Below are positions 10,682-21,129 of a stretch of 64,000 nucleotides of DNA, in pieces. The notes beneath the pieces were generated by a model. It had not been told where the DNA came from. It was given only the letters and a program-made list of their open reading frames with translations, and did not search any database. The translations under genes were made by a program, and so were the position numbers. Every line of letters begins with the position of its first letter. The first letter of the stretch is position 1. The DNA is taken from NCBI GenBank assembly GCA_028753945.1, contig JAPNXP010000003.1:2914001-2978000 (forward strand), written 5' to 3'. The stretch is from Hexactinellida sp. DTS-2022 (taxonomy: Eukaryota; Porifera; Hexactinellida).

Positions 10682-11305
10682 ATGAATACGATAACATTAG
10701 ATAATACTGGAGATGGGCACTCACAGGAAATAGGACCTCCGTCTCTTGTTCCATCAAGGATAACCTCGTTCTACCGGCGTTATCAGACCGTGCTGGATTC
10801 CACTGTACAGCACCCGATTCTACGCTGGTGCTCTCTCATCCTGACCACACTCCTGTACATATTTAGAATACTTTTCATACAGGGATGGCATATAGTCAGT
10901 TATGCCTTAGCTATCTACCTACTGAACTTATTCATACTATTCCTCTCGCCTAAGATAGATCCAGGCATGGATGAGTGGGAGCTGGAGGATGACTGGGGCG
11001 GCTCGGATGCTCCACAGCTGCCTATCACATCGAACCAAGAGTTCAGACCATTTATCCGCCGATTGCCTGAGTTTAAATTCTGGCTCTCTTCCATTAAGGC
11101 ATTCTTTATAGCTTTTTTCTGCACTTTTTTCTCCGTATTCAACATTCCGGTGTTCTGGCCTATCCTGGTGATTTATTTTATTATTCTATTCGCATTGACA
11201 ATGAAGCGGCAGATTCGCCATATGATTAAATACAGGTATCTCCCTTTCTCACATGGTAAGACTGTGTATACAAGTAAAGAAGGGAAGAAACCAGCTACCA
11301 GCTGA
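10682..11305 (+). CDS. RER1: RER1, ER membrane-protein retrieval receptor
   Basis: The product has 207 residues; RER1 is usually about 190-200. Seen: a polar N-terminus, four hydrophobic segments (about 48-66, 70-90, 137-155, 157-175) arranged as two pairs, and an acidic WELEDDWGG loop. The family hallmark FRPFIRRLPEFKFW is at 121-134. A conserved YLPFSHGK precedes a lysine-rich tail. Known: RER1 cycles between cis-Golgi and ER in COPI vesicles and returns escaped or unassembled membrane proteins by reading polar residues in their transmembrane segments. The reading frame is uninterrupted. TAG ends 5 nt before the ATG (10674-10676), a possible splice or trans-splice acceptor. The flanks contain short mobile elements on both sides. 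Confidence 0.97.
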   Translation: MNTITLDNTGDGHSQEIGPPSLVPSRITSFYRRYQTVLDSTVQHPILRWCSLILTTLLYIFRILFIQGWHIVSYALAIYLLNLFILFLSPKIDPGMDEWELEDDWGGSDAPQLPITSNQEFRPFIRRLPEFKFWLSSIKAFFIAFFCTFFSVFNIPVFWPILVIYFIILFALTMKRQIRHMIKYRYLPFSHGKTVYTSKEGKKPATS

Positions 11306-12281
11306 TTCACATATTCCCAAATTATCTCTGTTTGATTATACTATTAATTATACTATGGTATTGGCTGATACATTGTTTAGCTGTCTTTTTTAGTTTCTCA
11401 CACTCAAGGCTAATCTAGGTAATTGAACTTGACAGGTATACTATATTGTTAAATATAAATGAGCTACATGCCACAATATTTCTAATTATCTCATCTGAGC
11501 CGTATCGTTAGTTTCTTTTCAGAATTGAATTATTATTTCTCTTTAGCGTTAATTAGAGATAAGTCTCAAATAAATGAGTTGAACTTTCTGGTAATTGATG
11601 AGTATTAAGTCAGTGGTTTAGGATGTATCATTTGGGTACAGTTAGCACTTAAATTTATTTATGCTCTACAAAATATTCATTAGGAAAGTATTGTAGCTGC
11701 GGAAATATTACACATTTTATGACAGTGCCGCACATTATGCAGGCTGTGCAGGCATGTAAGCAATGTTCGTATAATCTTTAGTCCAGTATAGTGGAGTAGA
11801 ACCTCATTAGTACGAACATTATTTCCCTTCAAAGCTTATTCAATATAAATGATTTGGTTAATACGAATTCCGGACAATCGAATGCATTATGACGGTTTCA
11901 TGGTGTTCTTACTAGAGGTTCTACTGTACTTAGTCATTGTACAAACAAACCATGGATGACTAGATAAAGCAATATCAATTACAAAAGCCATCTATGATCT
12001 ATGTATTTTTCAATAATTTATTTAGCACGATGATTCTCACGTTTTGAATACCTACTCAAAATACACGCTATTATTTTACTTCTTTATCCATAAATTACTA
12101 ATGCGATTATTGCGATGAATCACTGTTAATATACATAATAGGATGCGGTAGACTCAGATTTCTATTTACCTGAATTATCAACAATACGTTTTGGTATTCT
12201 TATATATGTTCTCAGCTCTCTAATAGTGACCCATGGAGTAATTGTGGACTAATAATAGACTTCTCCATCAATTATTCTTAA
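11306..12281. other. intergenic region downstream of RER1
   Basis: No gene is seen. A possible poly(A) signal AATAAA lies near 11570. The remainder is plain AT-rich DNA except for the short element at 11791-11926. Confidence 0.5.
11791..11926. mobile_element. pogo/Tigger-like MITE
   Basis: The right end is the complement of CAGTAGAACCTCTAGTAAG, followed by TA. The left end GTGGAGTAGAACCTCATTAG is a diverged partner. The interior has TTAATACGAATTCC, as in similar short elements near 40330. Confidence 0.55.
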
Positions 12282-12550
12282 TCTGTACTATTAAAACACA
12301 AGGGTGGGGGTATATGTGTATATATTTGTTTGTATGTTCAGGTTGATTGAAGGCTAAGGTCCTTCTGGAATTGGAGAACCTAACTATCTTCCTTAGCTTG
12401 TATTCTATTTACCCTCTTTATTATCTATCATTTAAAACAAAGTTTGACTCTCTAGCTCATATACATTCCGAGTTACAGTGAGGTATGTGAATATGGAACT
12501 AAATGACTTGTCATTTAGTTCCATATTCACATATGGGTATGTATATTTGA
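12282..12550 (+). other. Helitron-like 5' end with hairpin
   Basis: It begins TCTGTACTATTAAAACACAA, followed by a T/G-rich stretch and GGTTGATTGAAG, as in the fragment at 21966. A perfect 23-bp stem with a 4-nt loop lies at 12484-12533 (arms TATGTGAATATGG... and complement). The 3' end of the element is not identified. Confidence 0.4.
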
Positions 12551-12799
12551 TTACGTCATTGTGGTTAAATCCGATGAGAAATCATTCTCAAAAGTATTTT
12601 AGATGTTTCTGGCGTATTTGAAAACCTAAGTTTAGTTTATTCCATGACGATAGGTAATTCATTTTACTAGCAATTACAAAGTAAACTCTGCCCTGAAATA
12701 AATTAGCAAATACTTGACTTATCTACCGTATTATATAGTGTTAAGCCCAAAGTACTATACAATTTTTATATTCCTTATCGTATTGTACTATTGCTTCTG

Positions 12800-12912
12800 G
12801 CATTTGGTCAATTAATTAATTCTTTTCATGTGAATGATTAATTAATTAATTATTTTAATGTGAATGATTAATTAATTTATTCTCTTCATGTGATGATTAA
12901 TTAATTATGACA
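12800..12912. repeat. ATTAATTAATT minisatellite
   Basis: Three imperfect ~35-bp copies of CATGTGAATGATTAATTAAT are present. The surrounding 12551-13329 is AT-rich with no gene seen. Confidence 0.7.
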
Positions 12913-13329
12913 ATCTGATAGATTCTTAATTCTTTTATAACACAATGAATTGTGAACTAAGAAATAGCACTCAAGGATCATCATCAGGTTGGGACCGATT
13001 ACGATTACAATCTTCATCAATTTTAATCGATCACACAATTTAGCTATTATCCTAATCGTAATCGTAATCATAACTAACCTATCATCATGTCTTTACGTCA
13101 ACGGTTATAGACAATGTTAAATTAGTAACACATTAATCATCTAATAGTGATGAAGAATTTATTAATTAACAATTGAGTATCGAACTTTACGGAAAGTCAA
13201 ATAATGTAGAATTTGAAATTATCAGAGGTAGTTGGAAATACTAATCTATTCATGACATTTTGAGATCTATAATTCACTGTTACATAAATTTGTAGGCTCA
13301 AATTAAAAATTGACAATTTTCTAAACAAA

Positions 13330-13675
13330 CTTTTTGAAAAAAAAAGGAAATTTTATGTAAAATTTTCAAGTCCAAATTTCACACCTTTTGGTGTAAAATA
13401 TGGGATATTCCTAATCCACTTTATCCCCTCTTTCAAGCAAAACAAAGATCAAGTCAATTGAGCATGTATAAGTGGGTCAAATTGGCGTTTGAAGTGTGCT
13501 CACTTTTTGAAAAAAAAAGGAAATTTTATGTAAAATTTTCAAGTACAAATTTCACACCTTTTTGTGTAAAATATGGGATATTCCTAATCCACTTTATCCC
13601 CTCTTTCAAGCAAAACAAAGATCAAGTCAATTGAGCATGTATAAGTGGGTCAAATTGGCGTTTGAAGTGTGCTCA
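13330..13675. repeat. 173-bp tandem duplication
   Basis: Two adjacent copies (13330-13502 and 13503-13675) are almost identical. They start CTTTTTGAAAAAAAA and end GAAGTGTGCTCACT. The few differences (for example AAGTCC against AAGTAC) show a recent duplication. It is non-coding. Confidence 0.9.
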
Positions 13676-14118
13676 CTTGAATCTTTTGCTAACTTCACAC
13701 TCGTGAAATAGTAGATATATATTTGGTCTGTTTTTCCGGAATGTGGCTAGCTAGTAGCTACCATAGTTCGTTAGTTTTCCTATAATATATGTACAAATAC
13801 TTTTATCTTATAATACATGAACTAAATGTACGTTACAAAATCTGATTATATTATGTGAATATGCAAAATATTGTTTTCTGATAGAACCCAAAGGAGCACA
13901 AATGGATCGCGGAGCGGAAGCGCGCTCCAAAAATTGAGGAGCGTTTAATTAATTAATGCTTTGCCAAAACTGAGGTCATGGTTAGGATTTGATTTTTCTT
14001 TTTGAGTATCATTTCTAGTCCATTATAATTATACCTTTCAACCTAAAGCAAACTATACTATATTTAGAAAATAAGGAGAATTATTTATGTAACCACATTA
14101 TTAATAGGATTAGATAAT

Positions 14119-14152
14119 ATTCTCATATTTATAGATCTATAAATATGAGAAT
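14119..14152. promoter_or_regulatory. 34-bp perfect palindrome upstream of the vWA-Vint gene
   Basis: ATTCTCATATTTATAGA is followed directly by its complement with no loop. It ends 117 bp before the ATG at 14270. It could be a dimeric protein-binding site or only an AT-rich palindrome; no function can be assigned from sequence. Confidence 0.45.
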
Positions 14153-14269
14153 CTTAGTTTATACTTATTCAGTTCGGTCGAATTGCTTATTGAGAACTTG
14201 GTAATATAATGCTTAATTAAATTTTAATTTTATGTAATAACAAAGACTTATTCTCTTTTAGCATATACT

Positions 14270-16282
14270 ATGGCTACTAAAGATACTGGAGGAGTCAAGT
14301 CTAGATCTCCAGAATGCAAGTCAGGACTAACTAGTGCAGCAGTCTCACTAGAAGTCACTGCACATCAACAGGAAAACCAGGAGAGTCTTGTTATGGTTTC
14401 GATAAAGCCTGCAGATGGGGCTGACAGGGCACCTTGTGATATATGCTGTGTTGTAGATGTGTCTGGGTCAATGGGGAGTGAAGCCAAGACCAAAAACGAC
14501 AAGGGGGATGTTGAATCTCATGGACTTACTCTATTGGATATTGTGAAACATGCAGTGAAGACTGTCATAATGTGCATGGAGCCGAAGGATAGGATGTCCT
14601 TAGTTGTCTATGATAGCAATCCTAATACAATATTTGGATTGAAACCGATGGATAAAGCTGGCAGAGACTGTGCTTTGAAGAAAATTGATGAACTTCAGCC
14701 TTTAGCTTCCACTAATTTATGGGGTGGCTTAGAAATGGGAATGGATGTGATGCGGAATGAAACACGAAAGGGCGCGAATAGTTCTGTATTCCTGCTGACA
14801 GATGGACTACCTAATGTTATCCCACCGAGGGGACACATTCCTATGTTAAAGAAGTACAAGGATAACCATGGTCTTGCTTGTTGTATTAATACTTTCGGAT
14901 TTGGTTATCAGTTAGACAGTGAACTCCTGCATGATATTGCGGTAGAAGGAAATGGATTATACGCATTTATACCTGATAGTTCTTTTGTAGGCACAACCTT
15001 TGTTAACGCCATGAGCAACACACTAAGCACTATATCAAGGAACGTTGAACTTTCAATTGAAACACAGAATGGAGCAACTATAGTGCCAGAGGGTAACGAA
15101 AGAGAAATTTTAGGAGGGGGCCATCCTGCTACCATTACTACTTGGGGTTCTCAGGTTAGCTTGGGACCGTTATTATTCGGGCAGAACAGGAATATCGTTT
15201 TTCGTGTTCGGGCACCTATTCATCTCGATGAAAATCTACTCTCAACTACTATCGTTTATAAAGATTATACGGGAGAATCCATCAAGTTATTTGCCGAGGT
15301 TAAAATTGCTCAGGAGGTACCTGAAGTGATCATGGTTCAATGTTTGAGAACGTTATTCGTAAGTTCTACTCATCGAGCCATTGAAGAATCTAAAACTAAC
15401 ATCCAGACAGCACGAAACACTATTAAAGATCTACAGAAGGAGATTTCTACATCTGTAGTTAAATCTGATAGGTTTATTGATGACCTCCTCAAAGATGTCT
15501 CTGGCCAGACGACAGAGGCCTTCTCAAGGGAAGACTGGTATAAGAAATGGGGAATGCACTATCTACTTTCACTCAAAAGAGCTCACTTGATGCAGCAGTG
15601 TACGAACTTTAAAGATCCTGGTCTCCAGCATTATGGTGGTAATCTCTTTGCTAAAGTCAGGGATATTGCAGATGATATTTTCATAAAGATCCCTCCTCCT
15701 GAGCCAAAAATGAAACCAACTACAGCAGTATCAGCTCCGCTCACCAGCATGTCCAGATACCATAACAGAGGAGCACCTTGTTTCAGTGGTGATTCTATAG
15801 TCACTCTCGACGACTCTACCAACAAGCTAGTATGTGAGGTACTACGAGGAGATATCCTCAAGACACCTACGTCAAGGGGTAGAGTTGCTTGCGTTATTAA
15901 AACTAATTGCTTTGAAGGAAAATCTAAGTTTGCTAGTTTGAATGGGCTTAAAATAACCCCTTGGCATCCTATAAGGGTAGATGGTGAGTGGAAATTCCCT
16001 TGTGAATTGGTGGAAGTAGTAGAGGTTGACTGTGATGCAGTATACAGTTTCGTCTTGGAGAATTCTTTCGAGGATATTGTAATAATAAATGATATCGAAT
16101 GTGTTACGCTAGGACACAAGTACACTGGTGATGTCATTGGGCATCCTTATTTCGGAACAGACAAAGTGATAGAAGACCTTAGGAGGATGAATGGTTGGGA
16201 AAATGGTTGTGTGGAACTTAAAGAAATCAACTGTCTGATGAAGGATGAGGCAACTCGATTAGTGTGTGCACTTTTACAGTAA
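14270..16282 (+). CDS. vWA-Vint (Hint-domain) protein
   Basis: The product has 670 residues with no signal peptide or membrane segment. Seen: a von Willebrand A domain (about 55-255) with the metal-binding DVSGSMG motif (Asp63, Ser65, Ser67), Thr148 in ASTNLWGG and LLTDG at 175-179. A beta-rich linker follows (about 258-350). A helical segment (about 354-480) with WYKKWGMHYL corresponds to the Vwaint region. The C-terminal Hint-type domain (Vint) begins at Cys504 in APCFSGDSI, with TPWHPIRV (His566) and the end block CVTLGHKY (611-618). Known: Hint domains, as in Hedgehog and inteins, cleave or splice through an N-terminal Cys; Vint proteins occur patchily in protists, fungi and some animals and their roles are largely unknown. 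Inferred: the conserved Cys and His suggest self-processing is possible. TTTTAG ends 8 nt before the ATG. Confidence 0.93.
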   Translation: MATKDTGGVKSRSPECKSGLTSAAVSLEVTAHQQENQESLVMVSIKPADGADRAPCDICCVVDVSGSMGSEAKTKNDKGDVESHGLTLLDIVKHAVKTVIMCMEPKDRMSLVVYDSNPNTIFGLKPMDKAGRDCALKKIDELQPLASTNLWGGLEMGMDVMRNETRKGANSSVFLLTDGLPNVIPPRGHIPMLKKYKDNHGLACCINTFGFGYQLDSELLHDIAVEGNGLYAFIPDSSFVGTTFVNAMSNTLSTISRNVELSIETQNGATIVPEGNEREILGGGHPATITTWGSQVSLGPLLFGQNRNIVFRVRAPIHLDENLLSTTIVYKDYTGESIKLFAEVKIAQEVPEVIMVQCLRTLFVSSTHRAIEESKTNIQTARNTIKDLQKEISTSVVKSDRFIDDLLKDVSGQTTEAFSREDWYKKWGMHYLLSLKRAHLMQQCTNFKDPGLQHYGGNLFAKVRDIADDIFIKIPPPEPKMKPTTAVSAPLTSMSRYHNRGAPCFSGDSIVTLDDSTNKLVCEVLRGDILKTPTSRGRVACVIKTNCFEGKSKFASLNGLKITPWHPIRVDGEWKFPCELVEVVEVDCDAVYSFVLENSFEDIVIINDIECVTLGHKYTGDVIGHPYFGTDKVIEDLRRMNGWENGCVELKEINCLMKDEATRLVCALLQ

Positions 16283-16896
16283 TTCTCAGCTGTTATTTAG
16301 TTTAGTGTGTGTCTAGCGTTTACATAACTAACTCCAGACAGAGTAATTAGATTTGTATTCATTTAGGAAGCGTGTGTGTACTATATATTCTAACTTATTT
16401 GAGCAGAGATTTTCGTATTCTTGAATAATTACATTCTATTTTAGATTCAATTTTTCTGTCTAATGTAATAAGTATTATTTGCGATTTGTCCCAAGTTATT
16501 TCACTCTCTTAGTTTTTAGCCAAGTTGTTCCCTAAGGTTCAGAATGACATAATTTTTAATTGATATTGTTATCGTGGGCCAAAATTTGAAAAATCCAGAA
16601 AATATTATTTCGGTTGGTACTAATGTTTCTCAGAGACAGTATACATGTGCAATAATGTGTTTTAATTTTACCATACCTATGCCATTTTTATAATCGAAGC
16701 AATACGGTATTCCATAATAGAAACCGAAAAATTAGTTAATTTACAAGAAAGAGGCTGATCACTATCAGTGGGGATCTTAACTAATGGGTGCGGCCAACAC
16801 CTTTTCTATTGTACTTTTCAGGGACTGTAAAGGATTTAAACTCAAAATTCACCTGTGCATGTAACTGCTGGGGTTTCATATGAATATTATAACTAA
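16283..16896. other. intergenic region downstream of the vWA-Vint gene
   Basis: AT-rich, with no gene or repeat pair recognised. Confidence 0.4.
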
Positions 16897-17369
16897 CTAG
16901 CGCGCTTCGCTTGCTAGTTCGCTTCGCGGCAGAACACAACCACACACCAACCGCTTCGCGGTTGGTGTGTGGTTTATATATACCTAATATTGATTATAAA
17001 GCGTAAATAGGCCTAAATAGTCAAATTTAACAATGTGAAATTTTAGTGATTACTTCATCATGTGATAATGAGTTAGCATAGTGGCGATCTGGTGTGACCA
17101 CCATGTCCGCATCATTAATGTGCATGTTCTATTAAATTCTCAGATTTTTATCTCTTAAAGGGCGAGAATTATGTGCGATTAAGTGAATTTTCAGGGTTCT
17201 CGAAATGTGACAATGACGTCATAACTTGTCGAGGTGTGAGAAATTTCGAGTGGAAACCTCAACTTGTTGTTGGGTGCCAAAAGTTACCCCTATATGCCAA
17301 AAATCACATTTGGATACCGTCCACTTTCTTCAATCAACTCGTAACATACAAACAAATATATATACGTTA
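16897..17369 (-). mobile_element. non-autonomous Helitron-like element
   Basis: Read on the minus strand it starts TCTAACGTATATATATTTG and has GAGTTGATTGAAG and GGCATATAGGGGTAAC. It ends in GC-rich hairpins (AACCGCGAAGCGG, GCCGCGAAGCG) and CTAG followed by T. A 3' hairpin before CTAG-T and a TC start without inverted repeats or duplication fit Helitrons. The copy at 56433-57260 is closely related. No Rep/helicase is encoded. Confidence 0.6.
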
Positions 17370-17551
17370 GAGCCTCTGAACTACGGACACCTTGGGACTG
17401 GAACCATTGTCCGTTATTTAGAGGTTGTCAGCTATTTAGAGGTTGCTTTTCTATTAGGCATATGCTAGATAAATATATCCGTGCCACGAGGGATGTCCGT
17501 TATTTAGAGGTTGTCCGCTATTTGGAGTGTCCGTTATGGGAGCCTCCACTG
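17370..17551. mobile_element. pogo/Tigger-like MITE
   Basis: The right end is the complement of CAGTGGAGGCTCCCATAACG, followed by TA. The left end GAGCCTCTGAACTACGGACA is a worn partner. Four internal GTCCGTTATTTAGAGG-like motifs are present. It abuts the Helitron-like element, whose end may have been clipped. Confidence 0.6.
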
Positions 17552-17564
17552 TATACAATATATA

Positions 17565-17740
17565 TATATGTTACAGTCAATGTGTAAAATCAGTCAATTT
17601 ATACATTGACTGAAATCTCCAGTCAATGTATAAAATGACTGATTCACTTAGGCAATTTACATATTGACTAGAATTTTCAGGCAATTTACAAAATGACTGA
17701 ATCATTGGTCGGTTTTTTGACAGATTGACTGAATCATATT
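17565..17740. repeat. CAGTCAATGTATAAAATGACTG repeats, imperfect
   Basis: About six imperfect copies occur in alternating orientation of a CAGTCAAT / ATTGACTG module separated by AT-rich spacers. There is nothing coding. Confidence 0.6.
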
Positions 17741-17844
17741 AGGAATTGAATTAATTGATATCAATATGCATTAACAGCATGTAATTACAGTATATTGACT
17801 AAAGTTCACATATCGGTCCCATTCAGATCTTGTTGGGGCAGGTC

Positions 17845-19323
17845 ATAGTCGCGTGACACTTGCTATTACATTTAAGTCCAGCCTTGAAACATTTGCTTTG
17901 TTTGATTTGCATTGTTTGCCACTTTTTGTACAGTTGCACTCTGCAAACCCTTGTCCACCACGCTTAGACCCTTGTTGAACAGCTTGTCGCAGGCCTATTT
18001 ATTTGTCTGTGGAGAAATCGTTCGCACTGTAGCAGATGGGGACACAAATCAAATTGATTTCGGCTGTAAGATCCTTTCAGGATTCCTGCACGGACTGCTA
18101 TACGGTACATGTCATTTTCATTTCTGTCCAGAATTACACCCATGATGTTTCGAGGATCACCTCTACCGCGATCCACTAAAGGGATTGGAATAATTACATT
18201 ATATAATTATCTCCAGGATTTCCAGCAAACTGCTCAAGACGACTGCATTTCAACATGCGTTCTGCCTGAGCTAACTGTCCATCAGCTACTCTCTTGCGGT
18301 TGAGTTGAATGTTGTCGTGGCATATTTGGATAGCGGTTACCTGAGATGAAGAAGCAGATGAAGATGTTGAAGAAGTAGCTTCTGAGGGATCAGGTGACGT
18401 GTCTTCTTGTGTAGGAAGATTTGGAGAAACTGGATGTCTGGTTCCCTGAAGAGCCTTGAGAGGGGTCAGATTGCTGATATGCAGCCATCAGGTCGTCTTC
18501 GGACACAAGGCGTTCTAGGATTTCACTAGGAAGGGATCCTGAACGTAGTCCAACTTGTGCATCACGTCCAAACAGGGCCTTGAATGGGGATTGTTTAATT
18601 CCAGAATGGTAACCACTGTTCTTCTGAAACTGCACAAAACGAAGCCCAGTTGGCCAATCTGTGGAGTTATTGTCACCTAACCAGGCAGTTAGCATGTCTT
18701 TGACGTCACAATTCAATCTCTCAACCGATCCCTGGCTTTCGGGATGGCGAGGTTTACCATGGACCATAAGTAGACCCGGCCACATAACCTTTAGTTCTGT
18801 GATGACAGATGCTGTAAATTCACTGCCGTTGTCACTCTGGAGAATTTGAGGGGCGCCTAGTAACAAGAAAATGTCAACCAGTTGCCACGCGACTTCAGCA
18901 GCACGTTTGGAAGTCAAAGGGCGTAATACACAGTACTTTGTTAAGTGGTCTTGATAAACCATGATCCAGCGATATGAAACTTTGCACATGGACTGCATGT
19001 CAATGAGGTCAACCTGAGCACGGGAACCAAAGTCTTTGGACAGAATTGGCTTCACACAACACCCTTGGTGGTGGCACGCTTACGTTTCTGTTGACATTGA
19101 ACACATAGAGATTTGTAGAGCTCAATGGAGTCACGAGTGACGTTTGCATATTTGTTCAAAGCTTTAGTCATCTTGTCTCGAGAGCCATGGCCGCATGCAA
19201 CATGGGCGCGTTTAATGATGTCGAACATATCATCTATGTGAGTAAAGTAAACAAGTTCTTGGGAGCCTCCACCTTGCTTTCGAATCAACTTCTCAACATC
19301 GCCACACTGAAGAATTTCGTACC
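17845..19323 (-). pseudogene. KRBA2-like DDE integrase, broken
   Basis: Translated on the minus strand the pieces follow the order of KRBA2/SCAND3-like transposon proteins. First comes an H2C2 zinc-binding segment (HVACGH ... CVQCQQ, 19280-19080). The integrase core follows with QVDLID, LQSDNGSEF and ESQGSVERLN as the probable D, D and E (19055-18660). Then come QAERML, DRGRGDPRNIMG (18176-18140) and a cysteine-rich tail ECNCTKSGKQC (near 17930). Frames are broken at about 19053 (an extra TG), 18420, 18190 and 17965. The start is missing: an in-frame TAA lies just upstream near 19330 and the N-terminal part of the family is absent. Known: such integrases derive from cut-and-paste elements related to retroelement integrases. 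The structure is clear; activity is ruled out by the frameshifts. Confidence 0.85.
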
Positions 19324-19669
19324 TTTAAAATATATAAAATATGTCACTTAATCGATGCCAGCAACACAGTACACAACCGTAGTGTGCATATTATTGGCAC
19401 ATTTTCCATGTACAGCCAAGGAAACCTAAAACCTCATACTTACGTAGGTTATAGACAATTATAGAACTAATTATGGTATTGTAAAGGACATTTATTTGAC
19501 CTAAATCCAAGTAATGCAGCCATGACTCAGGGGTAACCGGGCGATTCGGCCCACCAGTGAATTCGGCCTACGGTATTTTCAAACAGATTTCCAGTTATTT
19601 TAATTGTCAGAAAAATTATAGTAATCTATATTATTAAATCTCGATTGTTGTGTGTGTGTTTGTTTGTCC

Positions 19670-20437
19670 GGATTGTTAAATTAAAGTGATGGGGGAATAG
19701 AAACCGCATTTATATATGAGATATAAACTAAGTTACAAATGTTATGATAGGTAAACAAATGTTATAATAGGTAAACAAGTATGCTGATTTCGAATTTCGC
19801 ATTTCTAAATTTCTAATATGAATATTTATTGTTGTTGTTTACAAAAATAGGTAAACAAATTGATGAAATTACAAATCAACCTAGAAATAAGCTTTCAACG
19901 GGTATAATAGGTAAACAAGTATGCTGAACACGAATTTCGCGTTTAAAAATTTATAATATGAATATTTGTTGTTGTTGTTTACACAAAATAGGTAAACAAA
20001 TTAAAATTCAAATCAACCTAGAAGTTTGCTCTCAACGGGGATTATAGGTAAATAAGTATGCTGAACTCGAATTTCGCATTTATAAATTTATAATATGAAT
20101 ATTTGTTGCTGTTGTTGACACAAATAAGTAAACAAATTAATGAAAATTCAAAATCAACCTAGAAGTTTGCTCTCAACGGGAATTATAGGTAAACAAGTAT
20201 GCTGAACACGATTTTCGCGTTTAAAATTTTCTAATATGAATTTTTGTTGTTGTTGTTTACACAAATAGGTAAACAAATTAATGAAAATTCAAAATCAACC
20301 TAGAAGTTAGCTTTCAACGGATATTATAAGTAAACAAGTGTGCTGAACACGAATTTCGCATTTATAAAATTCTAATATGTGTATTTGTTGTTGTTGTTTA
20401 CACTAATAGGTAAACAAATTAATGAAAATTCAAAATC
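19670..20437. repeat. ~140-bp tandem repeat, five units
   Basis: Units recur at 19774, 19914, 20051, 20192 and 20333 (spacing 137-141), each with AACAAGTATGCTGA, CGAATTTCGC, TTGTTGTTGTTTAC and AGGTAAACAAATT. The upstream flank 19640-19770 (TGTTTGTTTGTCCGGATT) has a diverged homologue at 63205-63400. The array is broken by the element at 20446. Confidence 0.9.
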
Positions 20438-20445
20438 ATAACGTC

Positions 20446-20630
20446 CAGGCTTTCATCTAGGCAAAATTCCCCGCGCGCCTAGATTAAGTTTGAGCTCGCT
20501 CACACGCGCCTAAAATACTCAATTTGTATTACGTCTATGGGAGCATCTCCCAATTTTCGCGCGCCTAGAAAAGTTTCCCTTTGAAATTACGCGCCTGCAG
20601 GCGTATCGCATACGCCTGGATGAAACCCTG
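20446..20630. mobile_element. hAT MITE with perfect 8-bp duplication
   Basis: The ends CAGGCTTTCATCTAGGC and the complement of CAGGGTTTCATCCAGGC match at 15 of 17 positions. ATAACGTC flanks both sides (20438-20445, 20631-20638). The interior is rich in GCGCGCCTAG. It is related to 7341-7576. Confidence 0.93.
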
Positions 20631-20654
20631 ATAACGTCCCTTTCTACCATTTGC

Positions 20655-20762
20655 ATGGTAGAAAGTGTGAAGAGTAAGGCCGCATAGCGGCCGTTAACTT
20701 GAGGTGCGTAGCACCAATCTGTCGCAAAGCGACCGAGACCGAAGGGCTCGTGTAATAGAAAA
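20655..20762 (+). other. Helitron-like 3' end
   Basis: GC-rich hairpins GGCCGCATAGCGGCCG and TCGCAAAGCGACC are followed by GAGACCGAAGGGCTCGT. The same terminus occurs inverted at 43801-43925 and 45017-45142 and, diverged, at 34985-35075. The 5' end belonging to it is not found. Confidence 0.5.
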
Positions 20763-21129
20763 TGCAATGGTGATCAAATGCCAAAATTGGATCAAGAAAA
20801 ACTGGTCGAATCGTTGATGTTAAAAAAGCTGGTTATTTAACTGTCCTATGCTCGCGAATTACATTATCAACCTAATTTAGATCTACACCATGCATTTATT
20901 TAGAGGTGCATATAAATGAATTAGCTCTAGTTTATTTGAAAATACTAATTTAGCAAAAATTTGTGGAATTATGGGAATAAATAAAAAATACTATGACGTC
21001 ATAACTTAAAAATGTGAAGCCGTACTAATTTTCTGAGTCCATAAATGGATTCACAGGTATAGATAACCCATGGGTATATAATACATTTGATAGGTCTATC
21101 TCCTCTGGAAATACCTACTTCCTGTGAAT

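Noticed and set aside
15631..16137. 168-residue frame on the minus strand
   Set aside because: It lies entirely opposite the vWA-Vint coding region, which has clear domain support. The frame shows no family feature.
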